A stretch of 64,000 nt of DNA, from NCBI GenBank assembly GCA_023238725.1, contig CM041550.1, positions 22,564,586 through 22,628,585 on the forward strand, in the 5' to 3' direction. The stretch comes from Scortum barcoo (taxonomy: Eukaryota; Chordata; Actinopteri; Centrarchiformes; Terapontidae). Positions 44,886 to 54,590 of the stretch are shown in pieces. The notes beneath the pieces were generated by a model. The model ran no database searches and was not told the DNA's origin. It saw only the letters and a program-made list of their open reading frames with translations. The position numbers and the translations under genes were made by a program. Numbering within the stretch: the first letter of the stretch is position 1; every line of letters starts with the position of its first letter.

Positions 44886-47800
44886 ATGTCTTTTTAACCT
44901 TGGATTGCTCAGTGAGTTATTCTATGCAGGCCATTCTGTGCTTATTCATAGACCCAGTCTATGTTTCAGAATAGTAAATAGAAATAAAATGTTTTTTGAT
45001 TTTTTTGTTTTTAAATTTCAAAATGTTTTTGTTTCCACAGGATTCACAGGTGGTGATCAAACAAACTCATTTTATGACTTGAGACATTCCTTTGTGAACA
45101 CAATACCTTAATCCAATGACAGATAACATTTTCTTGTACTAGAAATGCAGCAGTCAGGTGGGTAAAGAGGTACATTTTACCTGTTGGCCATTTTACGTAT
45201 ACAGGGATTCCTGATGGTTCTGGTGTGGAGTGATCAATGCGCTCAGATGCAAAATTGGAATTTCCCATTTCTGATAACAATGAATTTTTTTGGCAAAAGT
45301 ATTATCTAATTTGTTCATCGATGGAGCAGGTTACATCAGCATGTTACAATAGTCCAACACATTTTCAGTACAAGCTTGCAACAAATGGTATTCGCCACTC
45401 AAGGTGTGCTTTACTGCTATATCAGAAAAAGAGAGACAACTGTCTCCCAGTGAAGATGGATGATTTAGCTTCAAGCAAGTGGTGCACCACTAACCTTGAG
45501 CCAGGATGATACATTGTGTGTGACAAACCGGTCATTGGTCAACCATCAACAGGCCTAAAAAGAACTACTACATTCAAGACACAACTAAATGCTGATGACA
45601 CAAAACTACTATGTTTGCCAGAGGCTACTGCCATGGCTGCCATCAATGTTGTTATTAACCCATTTATCATCCCTATAGCTTGGTTGGTACGTGTCTCTCA
45701 TGAATTAACAATGATCTTCTAACAAAGCAAAACCTTAAAGTGTCTTTGTTTGGACAGCAGCAAGTTACACCAGCTGGTGCCATGTGTACACAAAAATATT
45801 TTTCTCTGGAAATATACATCATTACAGTAGCTTAGCAACACTTAGACTACTATATGTGTCTACATGAGCATAAAAGAATGACTTTTATTGTTTATCACAT
45901 TACAAATATACAGTACAACACTCATTGGCTTAGTCCTCAAACACCATCTCATATAAACACAAGCAATCTGGTACAGTAGCCGGGATGGGTTGATCCAAGA
46001 AGCGGACGTAAAATGAAACTGTTGCTTCTCTGGAAAGTTGACATGTGTTGACACAGGGAAACGCGGCAGTGACATATCCCAAATAGATGACACACATAAA
46101 CCTGCAATGAGATGCTTCAAGACACTGCCAGTGTGAGGGCCTACACAGAAAATGATGGGTGTGGGTGTTTTCACTTCAATGGGGTGATGTGTGTTGCCCT
46201 TAATTAATGCTTTGTAATGACTTCATTGTGATCAGAAATTAGGTGCTGATTTTCTATGGATCATAGTTTCCTTTTCATATCAGTAAGACTCTCATGCAGT
46301 CACCATGCTACATTGGATACTGTTTTAGTTGTGGCTGTTATCAGTTCAGTGCACACACCCCATTGTGTAATGCAGTGCAAAATAAACACTGGAGATGTCA
46401 GGTCAATCTAAAAGATTTGCTTTAGTTTAATCCAGTTTTGTTTTGTTTTTGCACCGAGATATTTGGATAAAGCTTATCTATTTGTTTTGCATGTTAAACA
46501 CGTTATATGATCTTTATTATTTTTAAGATTATTTCACAGGCTGAAATATTGTCTTTGTTCTGTAAAAAATGTTCACGTTCTGTTGCACCCATGAGTTAAT
46601 TCCAGCATATGAACTACTCATTTGTACATGCCAGTTAAGTATTTGGGAGCATAGATGTTCATTTCAGAGCACGAATGACTAATTTATGCTCTCATTAAAA
46701 GTCAGATGTGTCACACTGTCTTAAAGTCAGCATCACTGCCCTTGTCCCAGTGGCCACCCACAGTAGTGTAAAAAAAAGTCTTCAGCGGCCCAGAAAGCAT
46801 TTCACCATAGATGACGATTAAGAAAGAAATACCTTGAATGATCATCTTGGATAATTAGTTATTATCTAACTTCCTCCAAGAGTAGGCGTGTGTGTTTTTG
46901 TGTGTGATATTTTCTCCATAATACCGGTGGTACAAGCCAGCAAGGCCAGATGCTGTCACAATGGTCCAAATCTTTTAAGTCAGACTGGAGACTCTTAAAA
47001 GATTCTTCTTGGCTTTTTGACTCACCCATACAGCCTAGCCTAGCATCTAAGCACTACAGTGCTGCTTTGTTTACATCCCCTGCCAGTAAAATAAAACTCT
47101 TAACAGTGAACCCACTCCTATCTAAAGTCAGCCTTTTATATATCACAGTCTGGTGGTGGCTGACCTCTGCACATGCACAAACAAAACAACCTCCAGTGCT
47201 TTTATTGGTGAATAAGCACTGACTGGGAATGAAAGATACCCTTGACTGGACCTTTGACTCAGACCAGCCAACTTTCACAGTCATGGCCTTGAATTAAATA
47301 TACTGTACTGAAAGCAGCTGAATTATGACCATATGCGAGACAGACCGATCATGACCCATTGCCATGTGATAGCTTTTTCCACCCCGAGCCAGTCTGGGCC
47401 ATTCAACTGGGCTCGTCTTTGCTGTCACAGCCCCCAGTTGTTGACATTTTCTTTCTTTTTCAGTGTGTTGCATGGGCCAACATGATTCAAGCTGCCCACA
47501 AGGAAACCTGGTCCAAAATGGCCAGTCTGACCATGTTGGTGATTGCTCAAAACAGAATGCTGGCAAATAGCTTTTTTGTCTCTTTCTGCCAAAAATTAGG
47601 ACTCACATTGGAAGTGCTGTTTTACAGGTGTCATTCACGTAAGCAAGGACTAAAGCTTCCACTCCAAAACTGTGCTACTGAAAAAAAAACATTTCATATG
47701 AAGGACTCTCTCTATTGCCTGCAGAGAAATGGTTTGACCAACTTCTCAAACTCCATTACACTAAAAGTGACATAATTTACTCCTTTTTTGCCTATTGTAC

Positions 47801-48089
47801 TCCTATTTCACACACCAGATTATACACAAGGTTGGAAAGTAGCAAACGTACAGTGTGCCCAAATGCTTCAGTGGACAAATGAAGACTGCTGGAAGCAAAG
47901 AGAGCAGCCTCGCTCTGAATTCCAAATTAGCAGCAGTGCAAAGGCAGCCCTGGGTTGCCTCACCACTATCCTGCTAGTTAGCCTCCTTTCTTCTTCCTTG
48001 TCACACTTTAAGCTCACACCATACATATTCAGTCAACTTCTGTCCTCGCTTTCATTTTTGCCTGGCAAATTTACAGAGAAAGACCACAT
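44886..48089. other. Intergenic, no gene seen
   Basis: Open frames of 90-138 codons at 45237-45509 and 47359-47775 show no domain, signal peptide or splice context, and their translations look like random sequence. No repeats were recognised. Confidence 0.45.
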
Positions 48090-48310
48090 GTCATTACATT
48101 GTAATCATTTTAAATGTTGCATTTTTCTGGTAGATGCTTTTGTCTAAAGAAAATGATCTCCCCCCCCCTCCCATGCACGCACATTGGGAGCAATTTGGGG
48201 TTCAGTCAAGGACACTTCAGTGAGTAGAGAAGCTGGTGATTAAACCAACCAACTCTTTGATTAACAGCCCGCCTGCTTCAACATCTGGGCTACAGCTAAC
48301 TCGCCATTAT
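48090..48310. repeat. Dispersed teleost repeat fragment
   Basis: The string TAGATGCTTTTGTCTAAAG, then CAATTTGGGGTTCAGTCAAG, GACACTTCAGTGAGT and GCTGGTGATTAAACCAACCA matches a family common across fish ('...TTTGGGGTTAAGTGCCTTGCTCAAGGACACTTCA...GATTGAACC...'). A C-rich run (48161-48170) lies inside. Another fragment of the family's start lies at 53168-53232. Confidence 0.55.
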
Positions 48311-50119
48311 TTGTAGCCACCAAATTTATATTTGCATAAAAACACTGCTGGAGTGAAAAGTTTTTAGAGCTTTCAGCTACATCTAGTGGCCTTCATCAGC
48401 ATCAATCTTTTATCATGTGACACAAAATTCATATTCAGATCAAGTAATAACAGCTGAACCTTCTCCTTGACAACTGAGCAAACTCCATTCGCCGATTAAG
48501 ACCAGAGAATGTGGTTTACAATAAGTCAGCCTTGTGCTCAGGCTCTTCTGTCAAACCACTATTTCCTCAGTCAATACTAAAAGTCGATTATATTTGACCT
48601 GTCTAAATTAAATTCATGCACAATCAAATGACATGCACACAATGTAAAATGTACCTATGAGCCATGTCACTGCAAACCTGTGGAGTTTCTATAAATCATA
48701 TACTTTAATTATTACTAGAAAAACATCAATTATATGCCAAAATAAACTGACACATAATGTAAAGCTACATTGATAATTTCTTAGCCAGTCTGTGACAGAA
48801 ATACATCAACACAGATGCACAGCCATACCTACACATGCTTATAGAAACACCGCTATTCTGCACTGCTATAATTAATATTTTTATACATGCAGAAGCATTA
48901 GGATTAAATGACTTTGTGGATGTGAAGGGCACTGCTTGTAGAGACAGATTATCTCCCACCTTGGAACATTTTCAGCTCATTTTCAGGGGCAGCAGACAAC
49001 TATTTCCAGTTTAAAAGTTCTAAATCCCCACAGCACGCGGCAGGCAGATAAAGTTAGCAACTATCTAGTGACACGGTGGAACATTTAGTTGAAGAGGAGC
49101 CGGATATTTCCCTCAGGAGTTGGTGGCAGCTTTCATCCTTTCACATTCATTGAGTATCTAGGAACAAGACTCCAACAAATGTTAAGGTTGCTTCGTATCT
49201 GCTGGCTGTGTAAATTAAGCCACTGTTCGCTAATAGTTGTTCAATATCAACCTAAAAGGTGATAATATGTCAGGCTTTTGTTTACACCCAGTTTCTGCTG
49301 CCCCCACGTGGCAACAAATAGTTAATGCAGGTTGAAGCAAACGTTTTCACTCTCACCAACACCTGTGTGTCTTCTGCTGATACATGCTAGGCTGTATGTA
49401 GCTGCCACCCTGTGTCTGTGTGCAGCTCAGTGCTGGAAAGGTACAGTACAGTGGGTTTATCAGTGTGTTTCTGCTGCTAATGGCTGGAGCTGAAGAAAAA
49501 GAGAGCTCACTCAGACAGCAGATGTAAAACCAAAACAGGGAGCTCAAAGGGGGCTTAAAACCTCTGCAGAGCTGCAGTGAGGGACGCGATACTTCTCAGG
49601 ACATTTCAGCACTTGAGGCAGCCCCCGTCACATCACAGAATCAGTTGATTCAATGACACTACCGGAAACCCTACGATGATAAAGACACGTGATGTTTACT
49701 CCTGGTCTATAAATAGCCTGATGTGCAAATGAACTTAGATATTCCTGTGGTGGGGGGTGTCTCCCACGACAGCCAAGTTTAGATTAATAGTCATTATCAC
49801 CAACATCTCAGACATGGTGCGCTTCTGGGTCCCAACCCCCCTCTGTGAGTGTGTGTGTGTCTGAGAAGAAAGCCATAATTATTTCTCTCATTGTGACAAG
49901 ACCTCTGCCCTGCAGGTGTGTGTGTGTGTGTCTAAATGTGACCAGTGGCTTGTTTAGCACATAAAAGCTGGGTGTCATGAACCCTATTAGCTGAGACAAA
50001 CTGTGGATATTCCCATGTAATGATGTGAAACTGAAAGCAATAAAAGGCTTATTTGTTTACAGGCAGCTGCAGCTCCGCTTCCTTGATATCATGAGGTCAA
50101 GTGTCTCAACAGCCTCAAC
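48311..50119. other. Intergenic, approach to the tmeff2 promoter
   Basis: No gene seen. Short TG runs lie near 49848-49861 and 49917-49931. From about 50,100 the base composition changes from AT-rich to GC- and CpG-rich. Confidence 0.5.
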
Positions 50120-50479
50120 AGCAGCCCCTTTGTTTCCTGTACGGAGGGGCTTTTCCGCGCCCGTGGCCTCTCATTTCCCCGCTTCAAAGACTCTGAGTGT
50201 TCTCCACCTGATGTTGGCCTTCACCTCTTTAACTCGCGCAGATGCCGCGCGCTTTTTTTTTTTTTTTTTTTGTCCAGGGGCTCTCGTGTGCCGTGAGCGT
50301 GGCAATTACCGGGCCGCGCCTCGCCCCGCGTGACGGAACTATATGAATAATACGGAGGACCGTGCGGACCGCCCGGAGGCACAGGGAATAAAGTCAGTGT
50401 CGTTTCAAAGCGGAGCAATTATCCCGGGCCGGGCTGGACGAATCGATTCCTGCAGACTTTTTAAATGCTGCTGGCCAGT

Positions 50480-50487
50480 TATAAAGG
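50480..50487 (+). promoter_or_regulatory. tmeff2: TATA-like box, candidate tmeff2 core promoter
   Basis: TATAAAGG stands in a GC-rich neighbourhood. It would place transcription start at about 50,510-50,515 and give a leader of roughly 830 nt. CpG-island promoters often use dispersed starts, so this box may not be used. Confidence 0.35.
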
Positions 50488-50626
50488 CAGCATCCTCCTT
50501 TAGACAGCCTATAGGTGTCTAACTGTCTGTGCTCCCTTTATTTTTTTCTGTCTTTTCTTTATCTCTTTCATTCCTCTCCTTTGCCTACTCCACCGGTAAC
50601 ATATTCCAGTTATTACAGAGGAGCAA

Positions 50627-50722
50627 CCCCCCCCTTCCAACACACACACACACACACACACACGCGCCCTCCCTCTTCGCATCATACTCCACGTGATCAT
50701 AACCAAGGTGGAAACCAGCTGC

Positions 50723-50758
<36 letters not shown>

Positions 50759-51040
50759 TACCAAGTCGCTGTGCTCCTGAACGCAGCACACACACAGTGA
50801 ACGGGAGGACCGCTCCGCCTCACACCGTGGATACTATTACACAGCTGCCGCCGCCTCTGAGCCGTGTCCGTGGGATACTCTGGCTTCATCCTCTCAGCTG
50901 TCTCAGTTCTCTTTTTACCTCCTTTTGTATCACCCCTCTTTTTTTTCTTCTTCTTCTTTTTCTTCTTCCCCATCTCTCCTTCCTCCTCTCCATCATCTCC
51001 TCCTCGGAAGTCTCCTCTTCTGCCTGGATAACTTTTCCAC
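50627..51040. repeat. Stacked simple repeats in the tmeff2 leader
   Basis: In order: C8 (50627-50634), (CA)11 (50641-50663), (GA)14 (50727-50755) and a long pyrimidine tract of TTC/TCC words (about 50935-51040). The stretch from the TATA-like box to 51189 contains no ATG. The long - strand frame crossing it (286 codons) is an artefact of these tracts. Confidence 0.85.
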
Positions 51041-51189
51041 GCGACTCCATCCCGCACCACCTCCCCCCGCCCTCCACATCTCCTCGGCGGTTCACCTCCC
51101 CGGTCCTCCTCCTCCTCCTCTCCTTGCAGCAGCCTCCCCTCGGATCGAGCGGACCCCGTTTGGCCGGTGTGCGCGGGGCTCTTTGCTAC

Positions 51190-51237
51190 ATGGGGCGCAC
51201 GGTCTCGCTCGGAAAATGGTCCGCCGTCGGTCTCTAG
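51190..51237 (+). promoter_or_regulatory. uORF 1, 15 codons
   Basis: First ATG after the putative TATA box. The -3 base is T and +4 is G, a weak to medium start context. It encodes MGRTVSLGKWSAVGL and stops at TAG 51235-51237. It overlaps the start of uORF 2 in another frame. It is relevant only if transcription begins upstream. Confidence 0.55.
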
Positions 51238-51338
51238 ACGCCCCGTTGAACCTGCCGGGACCGGAGTTGTCGGTGCGCGTCCGCTGCGTCTCTTCCCCTC
51301 CTCCTCCTCCTCGCTGCCCGTGCTGCCGGGGCCACTGA
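51216..51338 (+). promoter_or_regulatory. uORF 2, 40 codons, ends 3 nt before main ATG
   Basis: The ATG at 51216 has A at -3 and G at +4, a stronger Kozak context than the main start (G at -3, G at +4). The frame is the same as that of tmeff2. It ends at TGA 51336-51338, leaving only GAC before the main ATG. Its second half is Pro/Cys-rich (SSPPPPPRCPCC). Ribosomes using it would have almost no distance for normal reinitiation. The arrangement therefore predicts strong leader control of translation. Confidence 0.6.
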
Positions 51339-51341
51339 GAC

Positions 51342-51531
51342 ATGGGAGCCTCCGTGGCGGCGCAGGCACCGCTCGAGGAGCCCCGACGGCTGCGCCGGTG
51401 GAGCGGGACGGCGGGAGGCTGGCTCCGGATCACGCTCGTCTCCTTCCTCGCCACGTTACCTGTGGAGCAGCTGCGCGCCTTCCCGTCCTCCCTCAGCGAC
51501 TGCCAGACGCCGACCGGCTGGAACTGCTCCG
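51342..51531 (+). CDS. tmeff2: tmeff2 exon 1 (tomoregulin-2, N-terminus)
   Basis: TMEFF2 is a type I membrane proteoglycan with two follistatin/Kazal modules and one EGF-like domain; it is expressed mainly in brain and prostate in mammals and is linked to growth-factor signalling. This exon encodes residues 1-63 plus the first base of Gly64. An in-frame TGA at 51336-51338 fixes the ATG at 51342 as the start. Residues 1-24 form a long basic N-region (RRLRRW at 15-20). Residues 25-40 (GGWLRITLVSFLATLP) are the hydrophobic signal core, with cleavage likely near residues 46-48. The mature start FPSSLSDCQTPTGWNCSG is nearly the known vertebrate TMEFF2 sequence and separates it from TMEFF1. It holds Cys54, Cys62 and an N-glycosylation sequon at Asn61. 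The exon ends at the donor G|GTGAGAG in phase 1. The a/b paralogue cannot be decided. Confidence 0.93.
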
Positions 51532-51679
51532 GTGAGAGTCACGTTAAAGGAGGCAGAGCTGTGTGTGTGTGTGTGTGTGGTGTTAAACATGGGGGGGTGA
51601 ACCGTAACCGGAAGGACCGAGCAGCATTAAGAGGACCGGATCAAAGTTTAGAGGAGCTCTCACACACACTCATTTTCAT

Positions 51680-51856
51680 CAGTGTGTGTGTGTGTGTGTG
51701 TGTATGTGTGTGTGTGTCCACAGCGCTCTGCCTGGCTCCGGTGTGTGTGTGTGTGTATGTGTGTGTCCACAGCGCTCGCCTGGCTCCGGTGTGTGTGTGT
51801 GTATGTGTGTGTGTCCACAGCGCTCGCCCGGCTGTGTGTGTGTGTGTGTGTGTATC

Positions 51857-51900
<44 letters not shown>
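51680..51900 (+). repeat. TG-rich minisatellite at the start of intron 1
   Basis: Three tandem units of about 45-59 bp each consist of a (GT)n TATG (TG)n tract followed by TCCACAGCGCTC(TG)CC(T)GGCTCCG. Units run from about 51682, 51741 and 51789; the third ends CGCCCGGCT and passes into further TG tracts, the last a pure (GT)20 at 51860-51899. Cys-Val repeats in translation are not protein. The tract begins about 150 nt after exon 1. Confidence 0.9.
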
Positions 51901-51901
<1 letters not shown>

Positions 51902-51993
51902 GACAGAGCCCCGTGATTAGAGGATGCAGAGTTTTTCTCGGTGGTGGAGTTGAGCGTCGGCGCGCGATCGTGTCGGAACAATCACATGGCACG

Positions 51994-52018
51994 CTCGGAT
52001 CGATGATTTCGATCCGAG
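51994..52018. repeat. 10-bp inverted repeat in the CpG-rich intron start
   Basis: CTCGGATCGA and TCGATCCGAG flank TGATT. It is a perfect small hairpin in GC-rich DNA and is possibly a dimeric binding site. Confidence 0.85.
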
Positions 52019-52618
52019 ACAAAGTGAAAACAACAGCAAACGGGGAGTGTGTGTGTGTGTGTCATTTCCTACGGGAAACGGGGCTGGTTGTGGAGGTCTG
52101 GGCAGAGACCGGGACGCGCGCTCAGCCGTGTGATGGCACAGAGAGAGTTTGAGATGCTGAGTGAGTGTGTGTGAGACTGTGTGAAGGCTGTGGTTAACTC
52201 CGGAGTATGTCACCTCCTCATCACAGCTCACTTTGGCTCCAACCTGCCAAACTGTGGATCTGATCCGGTTGTCCGGTTTTATCGCAGTATTTGCCGCCCG
52301 CCTCCCCTCGGTCGTCTCATTTGACTTGAAATATAAATGTAGTCGTTTCTTTCGTTACACCGAGCTGTAAACTTGTTCCCTCCGCTCGCAGCGGTAAAAG
52401 GAGCGGCTCTCTCTGTAAACCAGCCGACATATATCCCCCCTGTCGCCCGTCTGAGCCCTTAAAATAGCTCCGGCCGCTGCGCGTCGAGCCGACGGGCCGT
52501 CGGAGGCGCAGCGACACGGAGCCGGGCTGCAAACAGGATCAGGTGACACGATGCACAGAGAGGGAGAGATCACGGGAGAAAGATTGTGTGTGGTGACAGG
52601 AAGCTGGCAGGAGATTCA

Positions 52619-52652
52619 ATAATAATAATAATTAAAAATAATAATAATAAAT
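52619..52652. repeat. (AAT)n microsatellite
   Basis: Two AAT runs separated by TTAAAA, marking the end of the CpG-rich zone. Confidence 0.9.
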
Positions 52653-53167
52653 CAGCTCCTGCTCATTGGCGACACATTGACACGATAACATCCCCTGTAA
52701 GGAGATGTAAGACTCATTTGGATATCAAAGTTTTTTAGTATTATTTTTTTTAATGAATTTGATTATGATAATGGGTTAATTAGGATCCTCAGATAAAACA
52801 CAAGCAAGGGCGTTTTTGTCTTTTTTCTTTATTTATGGCTTGAATTGACCACATTTGGAAGACATTTTAAGCATCTTTGGTATTTAAAGTCTTCAAGAAA
52901 GAAAGAAACTGAAGCTCTGATCTCAGTGGCAGTGGGCGGTTTAAAGACAGGGCCGTGGACTTTATTGGAAACGTCATGTTGAAGTAGCTGGCCTGCTGTC
53001 CCGTGTTACTTGTGCTTCGGATTCAGACTCTCCCTCGGATGAACGTGTGTTGCCCCGTGCTGGGGCATCCGTTAGTGCTCCTGTTGATGATTCGCTCGTA
53101 ATGACAGATAATGGTGCACATCCTGTCCAAACACACGCTTTGCCTACCTCCCCACTTCCTGACGCAC

Positions 53168-53232
53168 TCTCACATGCATTTAGACGAAGGCTTTTATCCA
53201 ACACGCCTTGAGGAGGCTTAAGTGCATATACT
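53168..53232. repeat. Dispersed repeat fragment
   Basis: CATGCATTTAGACGAAGG and CTTTTATCCAACACG resemble the opening '...ATTTAGCAGACGCTTTTATCCAAAGCG...' of the same fish family as the fragment at 48090. Confidence 0.4.
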
Positions 53233-54289
53233 CAAAAAGATGCACACACACACAGAATCAATTAGAATGAATAGAACACGGAAAAGAGACACGTGGTTCA
53301 TCATTAAAAAAAAGATGAACCCCTTTCAATAATAATAAAAAACAGACAGTAATTGCACAGGGCTTAATTATTCACTCCTTCCTGCATATCATGCACTTTA
53401 ACAACAACACTAATGTGAGACAGTTTTAAGTCCAGGGAGAATAAGGCAGGCTGCAAAACAGTTTGATGATGAGCGCAGTGTCACTTCAGTGCTAAGACAC
53501 AGATAATTATGGGCAGCAGTGTCATGAAAATGGGAATGGGGTACCAGTTTCAGCAGTGCTGCTTTTTCAGCGAGCACTGAATGAGATTCTGTTTCACGGA
53601 ATAAAATAGACGAAGGGGGGAGGGGCGAAACACTAGGTTTCACAAAGATTGTCATTCTGTTTGGTTTGCATCTGTGGACGGCCATGAACAACTGGCACTG
53701 AAGGCTTCGCTGAGGCAGAACAGAGGATCCCAAAATGATCCTGACACTAAGTTAATCTTTGTTCTATTGTGAGCGCAGAGATACACTTGAGAGATGCCTT
53801 TGGTGAAGCCAGTGTGTCATTGGGATAAATGTAATGTGGAAGGCTGCACGAGAAAGGATTTGTGGAAACGCTTTATACTTGAGTCAGAAATCAGTGAAAC
53901 TACAGCAAAAAGAGAGCATTTGTTCCAACCACTTCACTTGATATGCTGTGTGTTTTGCAGATTTGCTAAATATCGGAGTGTCATGTTGGGTATGGAAAGC
54001 TGCAATCCATGCATGAGAAGTGCTAAAGTAAAACTTCACGAGACTGAAAAATAATGACCGAAGTGTGAAATGTTTTTTTTCACAAGACACCCTATTAAGG
54101 GACTGATCTCATGCATCTTTAATTCAAATCTTTCCTTAGAATATAACAATAGGTGTAATGAATAAGGGACTGAGAGCCACTTTCAGTATTTTCACTGAAT
54201 ATATTTTTACTGACAGTAAGAAAAGAACAAGTGTTAATAATAAAATGAAAGATGGCTGAATTCCATGGAGCCGCTTCAATTTCTGGCTT

Positions 54290-54590
54290 TGTGTGTGCAG
54301 GCTCACTGTCACACTGTCAGAGCTTTAGCTCTTAGCTGCTGAAGGCTCCACAATGTGCACTAACTATTGGGTAAACGTGTTGCTGAGCATTGTCGCTGAA
54401 AGTAGCTGTTTGCCGCTGATGGGAGTGAAGCAGAGTGGTGAAGTAGCGGGCCTCAAAACCAAACCAGTGAGCTGAAAGACGCTAAAACACACTGCAGAGC
54501 TGAGTCTCTACGTTCATCACTACGAGCTAAACTTTTCACTAACTCTCTTTTTCATATGAAAAGTAGATTAATGCAACTTTAAGGCTGTAC
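54290..54590. repeat. Probable interspersed repeat in intron 1
   Basis: The string 'TTAGCTGCTGAAGGCTCCAC', 'AATGTGCACTAACTA', 'GGTGAAGTAGCGG', 'CACTGCAGAGCTGAGTCTCT' and 'TTAATGCAACTTTAAG' has the look of a dispersed percomorph repeat. The identification is from memory and was not verified. Confidence 0.4.

Larger units (their letters stand above)
50120..52560. promoter_or_regulatory. tmeff2: CpG-rich promoter region of tmeff2
   Basis: CpG dinucleotides are scarce for the preceding 50 kb. They become dense here, for example around 50,150-50,440, 50,770-51,540, 51,940-52,130 and 52,250-52,540. The block covers the putative promoter, 5' leader, exon 1 and the start of intron 1, as expected for a CpG island of a developmental or neural gene. 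The edges are estimated by eye. A T19 run interrupts it at 50253-50271. Confidence 0.75.

Noticed and set aside
47359..47775. 138-codon + frame
   Set aside because: No recognised motif, non-homogeneous composition and no neighbouring exons; consistent with a chance open frame.
50509..51369. 286-codon - strand open frame over the tmeff2 promoter
   Set aside because: It is built from Glu/Lys/Arg runs that translate the pyrimidine and GA tracts antisense to the leader and exon 1; no domain, and composition explains its length.
51342..51920. 192-codon frame starting at the tmeff2 ATG and running through the donor site
   Set aside because: It reads through a strong donor into TG repeats (Cys-Val runs). 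The conserved peptide stops exactly at the splice site and resumes in exon 2, so this is unspliced intron.
51660..52152. Several overlapping Cys-Val and His-Thr frames
   Set aside because: Translations of the TG/CA minisatellite in different frames.
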